Positions 17,319 through 26,767 of a stretch of 64,000 nucleotides of DNA are shown here, piece after piece. Numbering within the stretch: the stretch's first letter is position 1; each line of letters opens with the position of its first letter. The DNA is taken from positions 1 to 64,000 of the forward strand of contig JBKDKA010000253.1 in the NCBI GenBank assembly GCA_046345315.1, read 5' to 3'. Origin of the DNA: F1-80-MAGs062 sp046345315 (GTDB lineage: Bacteria > Planctomycetota > Planctomycetia > Planctomycetales > Planctomycetaceae). Made by a program: the position numbers and the translations under genes. Under the pieces are notes generated by a model. It was given only the letters and a program-made list of their open reading frames with translations. It did no database searches and had not been told where the DNA came from.

Positions 17319-18974
17319 ATGTTTTTACTTCTGATTCTGTGTCTCGCGATTCCGACGATCTCAGCCATCCTGCTGATGCTGTTTCGCAGCTCGCTGAATG
17401 CGCAGACATCTCGCTGGCTTGCACTCGTCGGCAGCACGCTGGCTCTTGCTGTCAGCATGATGCTGCTCAGTCAGTATAAGGAAGCCTCTGCTGCAAAGAC
17501 GGCTCAGCAGACGGACGGAGCTGCTCGAGCTGCTCTCGAGCCACTCGTTTCACATCGACACTCCTGGATGATGATCTCAGGAACTGCCGAGAAGCCGGGG
17601 GTTCAGCTGGAACTTTACATGGGTCTCGACGGCATCAGCGTGGCGATGATCGCACTGACCTGCCTGCTGACTGTGTCCAGCGTGTTGATTTCCTGGGAGA
17701 GCATTCGGGAGCGAGCTTCCGAGTTTTACGCCTGCCTGCTGATACTTGAAACCGGGCTGATAGGAGTCTTCTGTTCTTTCGATCTGATGCTGTTTTATGT
17801 CTTCTTCGAGATGACTCTGATTCCGCTGTTCTTCCTGATTGCGATCTGGGGAGGCCCGGATCGACGCTGGGCAGCGTTCAAGTTCTTCCTCTATACATTG
17901 GCGGGAAGTCTGGTGACTCTGTCCGGACTTGTGGTTCTGGTGCTGCTGGTATCACGTGATGGTCTGCTGACGCCGACCTCACTGCCGGCTCTGGCGTCGT
18001 GGCTGGCTCAGCATCCTCTGCCTGCGTCGACACAGACGGCCTTTTTCCTGACTCTTTCGGCGGGCTTCCTGATCAAGGTTCCGGTATTTCCGTTTCATAC
18101 ATGGCTTCCACTGGCTCACGTGGAAGCACCAACTGCCGGAAGCGTGATGCTGGCTGGTGTGCTTCTGAAGCTCGGATCATACGGTTTCCTGAGAATGTGT
18201 CTTCCGATGTTCCCGGAAGCCTGCGTCACAGTGGGCATCCCGCTGATCGGACTGCTCTCATTTATCGGCATCATTTATTGGTCGTTTTGTGCTCTGGCAC
18301 AGCGAGACATCAAGAAGCTGGTGGCCTATTCCAGCGTGGCGCACATGGGTTTCTGTATCCTGGGATTGTTTGCACTGAACACGGAAGGAATTACCGGCAG
18401 TGTTGTGCAGATGGTAAATCATGGGCTGTCGACGGGAGCACTTTTCCTTCTGGTTGGCATGGTCTATGAGCGATACCACACTCGAATGCTGGACGATATC
18501 GGTGGTCTGGCAACCAGGCTTCCGCTGATCGCCTGCAGCATGGTTTTCATCGCGATGTCGAGCATCGGGCTTCCTGGGCTCAACGGGTTTGTCGGTGAAT
18601 TTCTTTCGCTTGCAGGGATGTTTCGAAGGAATCCTCTCTACTCCGCACTGGGAACAACCGGTGTCATTCTCGGAGCGTGGTATCTGCTGACAGCGGTTCA
18701 GCATGGATTCTTCGGTGCTCTGCGGGAGCCACATGGTGGGCATCATCACGAAGACCACGAGGTCATCACCGACCTGAAACCAAGAGAACTTCTGAGTCTG
18801 GCACCGCTGGCAGTCATGTGTCTGTGGCTGGGGGTTAAGCCTGCGATCCTGATAGACCTGATCGAGCCGGATGTCCGTTCGGTCGTCGCAATTTATGAGA
18901 AGCAGTCTGCAACGGCTGCTGTGACGACTCCGGATTCCGCTTCGTCTGTAAAGTATTCGCTCATTGACCGGTGA
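17319..18974 (+). CDS. nuoM: NADH-quinone oxidoreductase subunit M
   Basis: ND4-type proton-pumping subunit, 551 residues from the ATG at 17319. An earlier in-frame start would overlap nuoL and add a Cys/Gly-rich stretch foreign to the family. The first residues form a membrane helix (MFLLLILCLAIPTISAILLM). Diagnostic segments are FYVFFEMTLIPLFFLIAIWG, KVPVFPFHTWLPLAHVEAPT, KKLVAYSSVAHMGFC and MSSIGLPGLNGFVGEFL. A His-rich loop (EPHGGHHHEDHE) lies near the C-terminus. It is followed by nuoN after 40 bp. Confidence 0.95.
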   Translation: MFLLLILCLAIPTISAILLMLFRSSLNAQTSRWLALVGSTLALAVSMMLLSQYKEASAAKTAQQTDGAARAALEPLVSHRHSWMMISGTAEKPGVQLELYMGLDGISVAMIALTCLLTVSSVLISWESIRERASEFYACLLILETGLIGVFCSFDLMLFYVFFEMTLIPLFFLIAIWGGPDRRWAAFKFFLYTLAGSLVTLSGLVVLVLLVSRDGLLTPTSLPALASWLAQHPLPASTQTAFFLTLSAGFLIKVPVFPFHTWLPLAHVEAPTAGSVMLAGVLLKLGSYGFLRMCLPMFPEACVTVGIPLIGLLSFIGIIYWSFCALAQRDIKKLVAYSSVAHMGFCILGLFALNTEGITGSVVQMVNHGLSTGALFLLVGMVYERYHTRMLDDIGGLATRLPLIACSMVFIAMSSIGLPGLNGFVGEFLSLAGMFRRNPLYSALGTTGVILGAWYLLTAVQHGFFGALREPHGGHHHEDHEVITDLKPRELLSLAPLAVMCLWLGVKPAILIDLIEPDVRSVVAIYEKQSATAAVTTPDSASSVKYSLIDR

Positions 18975-19014
18975 GTCTCTCCACTGAGATTCTGCCGATG
19001 AAGGACATCTGAAC

Positions 19015-20529
19015 GTGATCAATTACGAAACGCTCATCAACCAGGCAGCTGGTCTGATCATTCCGGAGATTATTCTCCTTGCGACAGTGTGTGTCATGCT
19101 GCTTGCTGCACCATTCATGGTGAGTGAGACCGGTGTGGCGCCGTCTGGCCTGCGACATCGCTGGGGAATTCTCGTTCTGCTGGCACTGAGTGTCGCGACG
19201 CTGACGTGGTTCCGTACATCTCCTTCCACAGAATCCGTGACTTCCGGCCCATTCCGTTCTGATGAGTTCGTCTGGTTTATCCGGGGCATCTCACTCGCGG
19301 CCGGATTTCTTCTCACACTGATCCTCTGGGATCAGATCGATGATGCTCACGCCGCTGAAGCTCACGCCTGTCTGCTGGCCATACTTTGTGGAGTCAATTT
19401 CACAGCGATCTCGAATGATCTGGTGACACTGTTCCTGGGGCTCGAGCTGGTCAGTATTCCCACATACATCTCGCTGATTCTTCCTCGGCGTGACTGGAAC
19501 GCCAGCGAAGCAACGATCAAGTACTTTCTGCTGAGCATCTTTTCGTCGGCGATTGTGCTGTACGGATTCAGCTGGATCTACGGACTTGCGGGCACCACCA
19601 GCCTTCCGGCGATTGCTGAGCGCATGGCGGCAGGTGCAAGTGGCGCTCATCGAGGAATGTATCTCCTGGCACTTGTGTTTGTGACACTCGGCATCAGTTT
19701 CCGACTGACCGCTGTACCGTTTCACTTCTATGCACCGGACGTGTTTCAGGGGATCACTCCCCCGTCAGCAGCGATGCTGTCATTCATTCCGAAGGTGGTT
19801 GGATTCAGTGCACTCCTTCGGCTCCTGCCCTTCTGTGCCGGAAACGTTGGTGGACTTACTGACTGGACTCCGGAAGGTCCGCTCAAGGCGATTCTGACCG
19901 TGATTGCTGTTCTCACGATGCTCACAGGAAATCTGCTGGCGATTCGGCAGTCCAATATCCTGAGAATGATGGCTTATTCGAGTATTGCTCATGCTGGTTA
20001 CATGCTGGTTGGTCTGACGATGGGAGATACGCCGGGATCCACGAGCGGCATTGCATCACTGCTGTTTTATCTTTCGGTCTATGGTGTCATGACGGTGGGA
20101 GTCTTTGCACTTCTGACTGCGGCATCGTCGGTTCGAAAACCAATTCGGACTCTGAGTGAACTTGCCGGACTCAGCCGGACGCGGCCTGCAGCTGCATTCA
20201 TGATGTCTGTCTGTCTCTTTGGTCTGAGCGGTCTTCCACCGACAGGAGGCTTCCTCGGGAAGCTGAATCTGTTCTTTTCCGCCTGGTCATCAGGGTCGCA
20301 GCATGGCAAAATTCTTGCAGCCGTCCTTGCTGTGAACGCGGTGATCGCTGCCAGCTACTACCTTCGCCTGATTGCGGCCATGTATCTGGAGCCCTCTTCC
20401 GGCGAAGACACGCGATCAGAAGCTCAGCCGGCTGCGTTCGTCGCGGGAATGGTCTGCGCGTCAGCCACGCTGGCAATCTTCGCTCTGCCGCAATGGTTGT
20501 GGGACGCTGCTCTGCACGCTGCCGGATAA
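19015..20529 (+). CDS. nuoN: NADH-quinone oxidoreductase subunit N
   Basis: ND2-type proton-pumping subunit, 504 residues, starting with GTG. It shows LFLGLELVSIPTYISLIL (helix 5), a VPFHFYAPDVFQGITPPSAA segment, MMAYSSIAHAGYMLVGL and LFGLSGLPPTGGFLGKLNLF, all typical of NuoN. It closes the nuo operon. The convergent sulfotransferase gene ends 220 bp downstream; in between I see no clear terminator hairpin. Confidence 0.95.
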   Translation: MINYETLINQAAGLIIPEIILLATVCVMLLAAPFMVSETGVAPSGLRHRWGILVLLALSVATLTWFRTSPSTESVTSGPFRSDEFVWFIRGISLAAGFLLTLILWDQIDDAHAAEAHACLLAILCGVNFTAISNDLVTLFLGLELVSIPTYISLILPRRDWNASEATIKYFLLSIFSSAIVLYGFSWIYGLAGTTSLPAIAERMAAGASGAHRGMYLLALVFVTLGISFRLTAVPFHFYAPDVFQGITPPSAAMLSFIPKVVGFSALLRLLPFCAGNVGGLTDWTPEGPLKAILTVIAVLTMLTGNLLAIRQSNILRMMAYSSIAHAGYMLVGLTMGDTPGSTSGIASLLFYLSVYGVMTVGVFALLTAASSVRKPIRTLSELAGLSRTRPAAAFMMSVCLFGLSGLPPTGGFLGKLNLFFSAWSSGSQHGKILAAVLAVNAVIAASYYLRLIAAMYLEPSSGEDTRSEAQPAAFVAGMVCASATLAIFALPQWLWDAALHAAG

Positions 20530-20749
20530 TCACAGCAACGGCGGATGACAGGGGCAACGGATCCGCTGAAGGTCGCGAAGTCCGCAAAGATCTCGGGCGA
20601 GCGAGGCAATTCAGTGCCCTGACTGGGAGCCGGGGAACAGAGAATCATCAGTGTACCGACAGGGATTCGAATACGTCGCTGCGGACGGATTGAAAGAATC
20701 CGATGAAGGTTTTTTACCCTTTGTGTCCGTCGCGAGCTTCTTTGCAGAG

Positions 20750-21442
20750 TCAGAACGCGTAGTTGAACATTGATATCTCCCGTGCAAACTGCGACTCGAT
20801 GAGACGTCGAGACTGGTCGCTCAAGATTTCGCGATAGTGTCGCTGATCCGCTCTGTGAGATGCCTTGGCTCGCGGCAACGAAAGTGATTCCGGCAGCCCG
20901 ATACGGACTCGAACAGCTTCGAGCTCACTGCTGAGATCTTCGTAGCGACAGATCTGATCCACGAGAACCTTCCCGGAACTGTCGGTGTACATTTCTCTGC
21001 CGCGTCGAGTCAGAATCTGCAGGTCGCCGGTCTGCACGAACTCATCCAGAGTTGGTCTTGGTTCCGTGCGGTGGGTCCAGTAATAAAGTGAGATCACTCG
21101 GTCGAAAGGATTTCGTTCGACGCAGAATCGGAAGTAATTCTCCCAGACATCCTGTTTGAGACGCTGGCGGACCTCGCAGCCCGGCATATGGTTGTAGAAC
21201 CGGAGCCGACGTCGGTCGCGGAGACCGGCCGCCAGATCGCGAAGTCGAAGCTGCTGAATCGGAATGCGGTAATTCTGAGGACCTCGACCACCTGCACTTC
21301 GACGCAGTGCCTCATCAGCTGCTGAGACCGGAGTGATGATGTCGTCCGGACCCAGAAATCGGGACAGTGCGATCTCGATGCTCGTACCGGCGGTCTTGGC
21401 TGTCTTGAGAAAAATGAATCGATACTTGTGAGATACGATCAT
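20750..21442 (-). CDS. Sulfotransferase, carbohydrate type (Sulfotransfer_2-like)
   Basis: Predicted PAPS-dependent sulfotransferase of 230 residues, taking the ATG at 21442. That choice leaves an 8-bp gap to the upstream gene and puts the 5'-phosphosulfate loop close to the N-terminus as the family has it (KYRFIFLKTAKTAGTSIE). The 3'-phosphate site is VERNPFDRVISLYYWTHR. The KTAGTS form of the loop is typical of carbohydrate (Golgi-type) sulfotransferases and their bacterial relatives. There is no signal peptide. A cytoplasmic enzyme acting on nucleotide- or lipid-linked glycan is the likely role, given the glycan genes nearby. Confidence 0.82.
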   Translation of the reverse strand: MIVSHKYRFIFLKTAKTAGTSIEIALSRFLGPDDIITPVSAADEALRRSAGGRGPQNYRIPIQQLRLRDLAAGLRDRRRLRFYNHMPGCEVRQRLKQDVWENYFRFCVERNPFDRVISLYYWTHRTEPRPTLDEFVQTGDLQILTRRGREMYTDSSGKVLVDQICRYEDLSSELEAVRVRIGLPESLSLPRAKASHRADQRHYREILSDQSRRLIESQFAREISMFNYAF

Positions 21443-21449
21443 GATTCGA

Positions 21450-22379
21450 TCAGGCAGAAATCTTCTCTGTGATTCGACGGTCCGTCTGATCACTTCCGTC
21501 GGACGGATGATCCATCTCAAAATCAGCCGTCCATGAGCAGTCACTCTCGTAGCCCATTTCGATCAGGACCTGAGGTAACTCCGGCATCTGATCCAGCAGC
21601 TGGCGAATTCTTTCACGGTGAGTGTCGGCCTTCCAGCGATCACAGTTTGACGGATCGACTTTGCGAATACCATTGAGAGCTCGTCCATCAAAATGACGCG
21701 GGATGGCCTGATCGAAGTTCTGAAAGCTTCGAACGTCTGTCCAGCCCGTGAGCTCCTGAAATTGTCGCTGGACGGATTCCGAATCGCTGACGAGCTGTTC
21801 GTAGGACACAGACAGAACATCTTCCCTGGTGCGATGCCATTTCCAGTGAGCATACAGGTGTCGCCATTCTTCGACCGACACGTAATACTCGTCGGGTTTT
21901 CGAAAGTGACGTGAAGTGAGTACCGCACGAGGATCTCGATGAAACAGAACGAAATGGATCTTTCGGTGGCTGTGCTGGCAGAAGTCACGAATGGAATCGA
22001 TCAGAAAAAGATCCCGAGGCCGCTTCGTGACGACTCGTGAACGTGACCGCCGTCCGAAACGAGCGATTTCAAGAGCCCGTCGCTCTTTGCCGTAGGCCTG
22101 AATCTCGGGACAGCTCGCTTCGACCATCAGCTGGAACAGCGTGGTTCCGCTGCGAGGAAATCCACAGATGACGACATGATGCTCATGACGAACAGCCGGA
22201 AGCCAGCCGGCGTCCATCAATCGAATAATGGGCCGCAGAAACGGATGCAGAATGGTTTTGGGAAACTGAAAGGTCGGTCGACACCGACTGATTGACTGAG
22301 GTGCAGAGACGGGTCTCTGCATCAGTGTTGATTCAGTTGATTCAGCGAAGGCTTGTGGTTTCGACGAAGTCTGAGACAC
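21450..22379 (-). CDS. PAPS-dependent sulfotransferase family protein
   Basis: 309 residues. The phosphosulfate-binding loop is VVICGFPRSGTTLFQLM near residue 70 and the 3'-phosphate site is FVLFHRDPRAVLTSRHF near 145. The first ~60 residues are a less conserved leader without a clear signal peptide. It precedes the second sulfotransferase by 8 bp, so the two are probably cotranscribed and may sulfate different positions of the same glycan. The acceptor is unknown. Confidence 0.82.
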   Translation of the reverse strand: MSQTSSKPQAFAESTESTLMQRPVSAPQSISRCRPTFQFPKTILHPFLRPIIRLMDAGWLPAVRHEHHVVICGFPRSGTTLFQLMVEASCPEIQAYGKERRALEIARFGRRSRSRVVTKRPRDLFLIDSIRDFCQHSHRKIHFVLFHRDPRAVLTSRHFRKPDEYYVSVEEWRHLYAHWKWHRTREDVLSVSYEQLVSDSESVQRQFQELTGWTDVRSFQNFDQAIPRHFDGRALNGIRKVDPSNCDRWKADTHRERIRQLLDQMPELPQVLIEMGYESDCSWTADFEMDHPSDGSDQTDRRITEKISA

Positions 22380-22422
22380 GATCTTCAGCCATTCGACAGA
22401 CAGACATTACAGTAGGATTCGA

Positions 22423-22503
22423 GACCGGGACAGGCTCCCGACAGGCAAGGTCGTTTCCTGCAACTTCAGCGACGGCAAGGCGCTGTCCAGGCTTTGAGAT
22501 GCG
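22423..22503. repeat. Dispersed hairpin repeat, copy A (degenerate)
   Basis: Starts gaccgggacaggctcccgac and ends ctgtccaggctttgagatgc. Internal words tttcctgcaactt and acggcaagg line up with copy C at 32796-32888. The outer arms pair only partly. It lies between the ELM1-like gene and a sulfotransferase gene. Confidence 0.55.
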
Positions 22504-22505
22504 TT

Positions 22506-23573
22506 TTACAGACTTGCAAACTCTCGAAGACTGTTTCCCCACATACACAGACCATGCCAGGAGTGATTCAGCCCTCGCCTGATGCGGCCGAGCATACCGG
22601 ACAAAGCTGCACTGTGACACGCTTCTTCGTGTTGGTTCAGAAGTCGATCCAGCACAATCTCCGCGCAGCGGTGAGCTTCCGATCTTTTCAGGAAAGGGAG
22701 AAGATCGGTTTTCTCTGCAGCGGGGATCAGCGGATTCATCGCAGATGGCAGCCCGGACGAGATCAGCGACTGGACATTGCGTGAGATGCGACTTTCGGAG
22801 ACGGACGGAAGTTCGATGAGCCCTGCGCAGTTCCCTGAAGTGATCGCTTCGTAAATCATCGACATGCTGTCGCAGGTGACCCAGACTCTGCCGCATTGTC
22901 CCAGCATTTCGGGAAGCCAGTCCGGTGAGAGCTGGTGGGGCTGCATCAGAGGATGTTGCCCGAGACGATATCCCCATTGACGAATGAACGAATCGGGTGT
23001 CCGGTCAGATGTTGCGACTGTCCACGACTGAGACGACTTTTCGAGAATGCGTGTGATCTGCTGAATCACCAGATCATCAGACCAGCGAAAGTGTCGTGAA
23101 GGACCTCCGACCAGAATCAGACCGCGTGAGGCGTCGGGGTTACCGGACGGCTGGACTCTGTTCAGCACTCCATTTGTTCGAATGACATTGTGATGAGCAA
23201 AACTCAGATGATCATGTCTCGGGATCAGACAGAGATCAAAAAGAAACGTTGGAAGACTTGGCTTCATCACGACAACTGACCGCCCCCCGTAGCGTCTCCG
23301 AAGCCGCAGCAGCGGTCCGTGAGTTGCATGGCCGGCGCCGATCAACAGATCTGGTGACGGCAATGAATCCAGAACTGCAATCTTCGGCAGTGAGACCATC
23401 CAGGATCGGATGATCGACTCGTGAGAACGCCTCACGGGGACATCGCACACCTTTACAGGGCAGATCTGTGACAGCGAACTCGTCAGGCCGCGAACCTGGT
23501 TTTCGTGACCCGGACGACCGTCAAGCAGCCGCCAGATCACGACAACGGATCTGTCATTTTCTGTCCGGCTCAT
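22506..23573 (-). CDS. ELM1-like (DUF1022) family protein
   Basis: 355 residues with the DUF1022/ELM1 signature near the N-terminus: WRLLDGRPGHENQVRGL. Further family marks are LLIGAGHATHGPLLRLRRRYGG, ILVGGPSRHFRW and WVTCDSMSMIYEAITSG. The eukaryotic namesake is a plant mitochondrial fission factor. The bacterial proteins look like GT-B-fold proteins, and some annotations place them with nucleoside-diphosphate-sugar enzymes. No signal peptide is seen. Its position between sulfotransferases and an MsbA-like exporter suggests a role in glycolipid or glycan synthesis; the reaction is unknown. Confidence 0.8.
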   Translation of the reverse strand: MSRTENDRSVVVIWRLLDGRPGHENQVRGLTSSLSQICPVKVCDVPVRRSHESIIRSWMVSLPKIAVLDSLPSPDLLIGAGHATHGPLLRLRRRYGGRSVVVMKPSLPTFLFDLCLIPRHDHLSFAHHNVIRTNGVLNRVQPSGNPDASRGLILVGGPSRHFRWSDDLVIQQITRILEKSSQSWTVATSDRTPDSFIRQWGYRLGQHPLMQPHQLSPDWLPEMLGQCGRVWVTCDSMSMIYEAITSGNCAGLIELPSVSESRISRNVQSLISSGLPSAMNPLIPAAEKTDLLPFLKRSEAHRCAEIVLDRLLNQHEEACHSAALSGMLGRIRRGLNHSWHGLCMWGNSLREFASL

Positions 23574-23604
23574 GCTTCACCAGAGACCTTCCGAAAGCAC
23601 GGAA

Positions 23605-25599
23605 TCAGGCTGCCTCACGTACAGGCAGGAGAGACGCATTCAGAGCTCGATAGGTCGTGCACGAATTCATGAGATCTTCGTGGCGGCCTGTTGCCACCAT
23701 GCGGCCCTGATCCATCACCACGATTCTTGTGACAAGGTCGAGGAATGTCCGATTGAGCACATGGCTGATGATGAACACTGTTCGATTGCGAGCAAATTTC
23801 TTGAGAACGGCATGGATCACTTCTTCACTCTGTGAGTCCACAGCAGAAGTCGCCTCGTCAAGGATCAGGATCGCGGGGTCGCGCAGGATTGCTCGAGCGA
23901 TCGCGATTCGCTGCCGCTGCCCTCCGGAGAGTTTACTTCCTCGGTCACCGACGATCGTGTCAAAACCATCCGGCAGCTGATTGACGAATCCGGAGACCTG
24001 CGCCTGCATGGCCGCATCAAGAACCTGCTCACGCGAAGCGGATGGATTCCCGTACCGAATGTTATTGAAAATGGAATCGTTGAACAGCAGAGTTTCCTGG
24101 GTCACCAGGCCGATCTGACTGCGGAGGTCGTGAGTACGAACATCGCGGATATCCACACCATCAATGGCAACTCGTCCCTCAGCAGGATCCATGAATCTCG
24201 GCAGCAGGCTCAGCAGGGTTGATTTTCCGGAGCCGTTTCCACCAACAACCGCGATCACCTCGCCGAATCGGACTTCGAAAGAGACATTCTTCAGTGCCGG
24301 AGGTCTCTGCTGTTCGTCCCCGGGCACCGGTTCGTAACGGAATGAGACATCCTGGAGAGAAATCATCGTGGAATGTCGCACCATCATTTTCGGTGAACGC
24401 GGTTCCGGGACGATCGATTTCTCGTCAATCAGTTCGAACACACGCTCACTGCCGGCCATACCTCTCTTGATCTGTTCGAAGATTCCCGAAAGTTTCCGAA
24501 CCGGGTCGAGTGTACCCGCGAGAAGTGCGTACAGTGTGGCGAGTTCTGCGATGCTCATCGGGTCGTTCGCCAGTTTGATTCCGAGAATCGAATCCGTTTC
24601 TCTCAGGACCAGATAAGCACCCGGAGCCAGTGCGGCAAAGACACCAATGACGCCCATGATTTCTGTAATGGGCCTCACGAGGGCACCGAGACGCACCACC
24701 TTCATGGAACCGGTGTAGTAGTCTCGATTGGCGTTCAGGAACTGTTTTCGATGCTGACGAAATCCGGAGAATGCCATCACAATGCGAGCGGATCCGAATG
24801 TCTCTGCGATGCATTCGTAGATGCGGGACATGCTTTCCATCGTTCGGTGAGATGCTCGTCGAAGACGCTTCCCGAACATGTTGAAGACAAGCCCGAGCAT
24901 CGGAACGACTGTGATTGCCAGCAGCGTCAGGCGCCAGTTCACGAATGATGCCATGAGAGTGCAGGCGCCGGCCTTCAGAGGCTCCCGGATCAGTGTCACT
25001 CCGAAGACGCGGATGGCTGACGTCATCTGTTCGATGTCATTCGTCATTCTCGACATCAGCGAAGACGTGCCGATGCGATTCAGAGACTGATAGTCCAGTC
25101 GCAGAGCCGATCGAAAGCAGTCCTGCCGAATACTGTTCACGGTGAGCTGAACGACACTGCCCACAAGAAGTTCCTGAAAGTAAATGAAGAGTCCTTTCAG
25201 GAGTGTGGCGACCAGCAGAACACCAAGAACCACGGCCATGGTGTCGAATTTGTCGCGTGGGATCCACGGCAGCACCGATCTGTTGACTCGCGTCAGCAAC
25301 AGCAGGGACGAGGACTGCTCGCCGATTTTCTGACGGAGACGAGCTTCCAGCCGAACCTGACCATCCGCTACGGATTCCAGGGTCGCTGTATCCTGGGCGA
25401 TTGATTTCTCCAGGGCAGCGATCTCTGATTCCATATAAGAGTGGAGGCTGTCGTTCTGGAAAAGCACTTTCACAACAGGAAAGGCGATGGACAGATTGAT
25501 TGCCCAGAAGAATGAGACGATCAGCGCGCACACGACCGACAATATGAAAAGTCGCCGAAAAGGCCAGATGTATGAACCGATTCGAAGAAAATCCTGCAT
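23605..25599 (-). CDS. MsbA-like ABC exporter (fused TMD-NBD)
   Basis: Half-size ABC exporter of 664 residues. Residues 1 to about 390 form the six-helix transmembrane domain. Between helix 1 (about 17-45) and helix 2 (about 120-142) there is a hydrophilic coiled-coil-like insert at 55-95, unusual in MsbA. The ATPase domain has Walker A GGNGSGKST at 454-462, the signature LSGGQRQRIAIARA and Walker B ILILDEATSAVD, with the H-loop in IISHVLN. It probably flips a lipid-linked glycan or lipid A-like substrate across the inner membrane. Its start diverges from the CDP-sugar genes. Confidence 0.88.
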   Translation of the reverse strand: MQDFLRIGSYIWPFRRLFILSVVCALIVSFFWAINLSIAFPVVKVLFQNDSLHSYMESEIAALEKSIAQDTATLESVADGQVRLEARLRQKIGEQSSSLLLLTRVNRSVLPWIPRDKFDTMAVVLGVLLVATLLKGLFIYFQELLVGSVVQLTVNSIRQDCFRSALRLDYQSLNRIGTSSLMSRMTNDIEQMTSAIRVFGVTLIREPLKAGACTLMASFVNWRLTLLAITVVPMLGLVFNMFGKRLRRASHRTMESMSRIYECIAETFGSARIVMAFSGFRQHRKQFLNANRDYYTGSMKVVRLGALVRPITEIMGVIGVFAALAPGAYLVLRETDSILGIKLANDPMSIAELATLYALLAGTLDPVRKLSGIFEQIKRGMAGSERVFELIDEKSIVPEPRSPKMMVRHSTMISLQDVSFRYEPVPGDEQQRPPALKNVSFEVRFGEVIAVVGGNGSGKSTLLSLLPRFMDPAEGRVAIDGVDIRDVRTHDLRSQIGLVTQETLLFNDSIFNNIRYGNPSASREQVLDAAMQAQVSGFVNQLPDGFDTIVGDRGSKLSGGQRQRIAIARAILRDPAILILDEATSAVDSQSEEVIHAVLKKFARNRTVFIISHVLNRTFLDLVTRIVVMDQGRMVATGRHEDLMNSCTTYRALNASLLPVREAA

Positions 25600-25934
25600 C
25601 CTGCAACCCTTTCCGGTGTTGGATCTTCAACACCCAGAGAATCCTTGTATCTCAGGTTACCGAATCTGGTCAAGGGCAATGAAGGTCCATGAATTTTGCT
25701 TTGAACTTTCACCCCGTGTGCACCGGATGCCGTCCAGTGACCACCAGATGCAATCGAGTGAAATGGTATTGACACGTTCATCACACCTTCACTAGATACC
25801 GTGCCTTTCGGGAAGGAGCCCGTGGCCCGAAGCCGGAGACGTGCTGCTCAGCAGCCCGTCCCACCCAGAGCCGGAATCGAATTCTCTCTGGCTGGCTCTG
25901 GTCATCTGCCATCGTCTGTTTCAGGAGCAGTATC
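25600..25934. other. Divergent intergenic region, ABC exporter / rfbF
   Basis: 335 bp between two divergent genes. Apart from the candidate rfbF promoter listed separately and a GC-rich stretch at 25801-25850 (aaggagcccgtggcccgaag), I see no gene or repeat. Confidence 0.5.
25769..25798 (+). promoter_or_regulatory. Candidate sigma70-type promoter for the CDP-sugar operon
   Basis: TTGACA (25769-25774) matches the -35 consensus exactly. TAGATA (25793-25798) follows after 18 bp as a weak -10. It would leave a leader of about 130 nt before the rfbF GTG. The call is by eye. Confidence 0.4.
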
Positions 25935-26756
25935 GTGCCTGTTGTAATTCTGGCTGGAGGTCTCGGAACGCGACTGCAGGAAGAGACCGTATTGCGCCCG
26001 AAGCCGATGGTTGAAATCGGAGGACGGCCGATTCTATGGCACATCATGAAGCATTATGCCAGTTTCGGTCAGGACGACTTTCTGATTGCCTGTGGCTACA
26101 AAAGCGACTACATCAAAAACTATTTTCTCGATCAGTATAACCTTTCCGGAAATCTGAAGATTGATTTTCGACGAGGGATGGTCCAGCGTCAGGAGTCCGA
26201 GATCGAAGAATGGACGGTGAACCTTGTTGAGACAGGTTTACATTCAAACACTGGTGGGCGACTGCTTCGACTCAAACCATGGCTGGACAGCGGCACATTT
26301 CTGATCACCTACGGTGATGGAGTCAGCGACATTGATATCAACGCACTTCTGGAGTTCCATCGGTCGCACGGCCGAATTGCAACTCTGAGTGCGGTGAGGC
26401 CACCGGCTCGATTCGGTGGTCTCGTGATGGATGGCGACATGGTGACGCGATTCATGGAGAAACCCGTGTCCGGGGAGGGATGGATCAACGGCGGATTTCT
26501 GGTGCTTGAACCGGGAATCTTCGACTATCTCAAGTCTGACAAATGCAGTCTGGAAGCAAATGCACTGGAGCGTGTGGCTGAAGACGGCCAGCTGGCGGCT
26601 TATCGCCACGCAGGATTCTGGCAATGCATGGATACGTTACGTGACAAGGAGTACCTGCAGCGATTGTGGGATTCCGGAGAAGCTCCCTGGCGGGTCTGGA
26701 ATGATGAATTGAGTGAACGTCGTCTTCGTGTGCTGCCCAGAGATCGAGCAGCTTAA
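25935..26756 (+). CDS. rfbF: Glucose-1-phosphate cytidylyltransferase
   Basis: Makes CDP-glucose from CTP and glucose-1-phosphate. 273 residues, usual for RfbF. The nucleotidyltransferase signature is at the very N-terminus: VVILAGGLGTRLQEETVLRPKPM. The RfbF-specific segments HIMKHYASFGQDDFLIACGY, ITYGDGVSDIDI, and INGGFLVLEP with FWQCMDTLRDKEYL are clear. Start GTG with CAGGAG eight bases upstream. It heads the plus-strand sugar cluster; rfbG follows after a hairpin repeat. Confidence 0.93.
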   Translation: MPVVILAGGLGTRLQEETVLRPKPMVEIGGRPILWHIMKHYASFGQDDFLIACGYKSDYIKNYFLDQYNLSGNLKIDFRRGMVQRQESEIEEWTVNLVETGLHSNTGGRLLRLKPWLDSGTFLITYGDGVSDIDINALLEFHRSHGRIATLSAVRPPARFGGLVMDGDMVTRFMEKPVSGEGWINGGFLVLEPGIFDYLKSDKCSLEANALERVAEDGQLAAYRHAGFWQCMDTLRDKEYLQRLWDSGEAPWRVWNDELSERRLRVLPRDRAA

Positions 26757-26767
26757 GAGGCTCTACC

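Noticed and set aside
15289..18974. nuoL and nuoM read as Mrp antiporter subunits
   Set aside because: They lie in a complete nuo operon in canonical order and NuoL keeps the C-terminal lateral helix.
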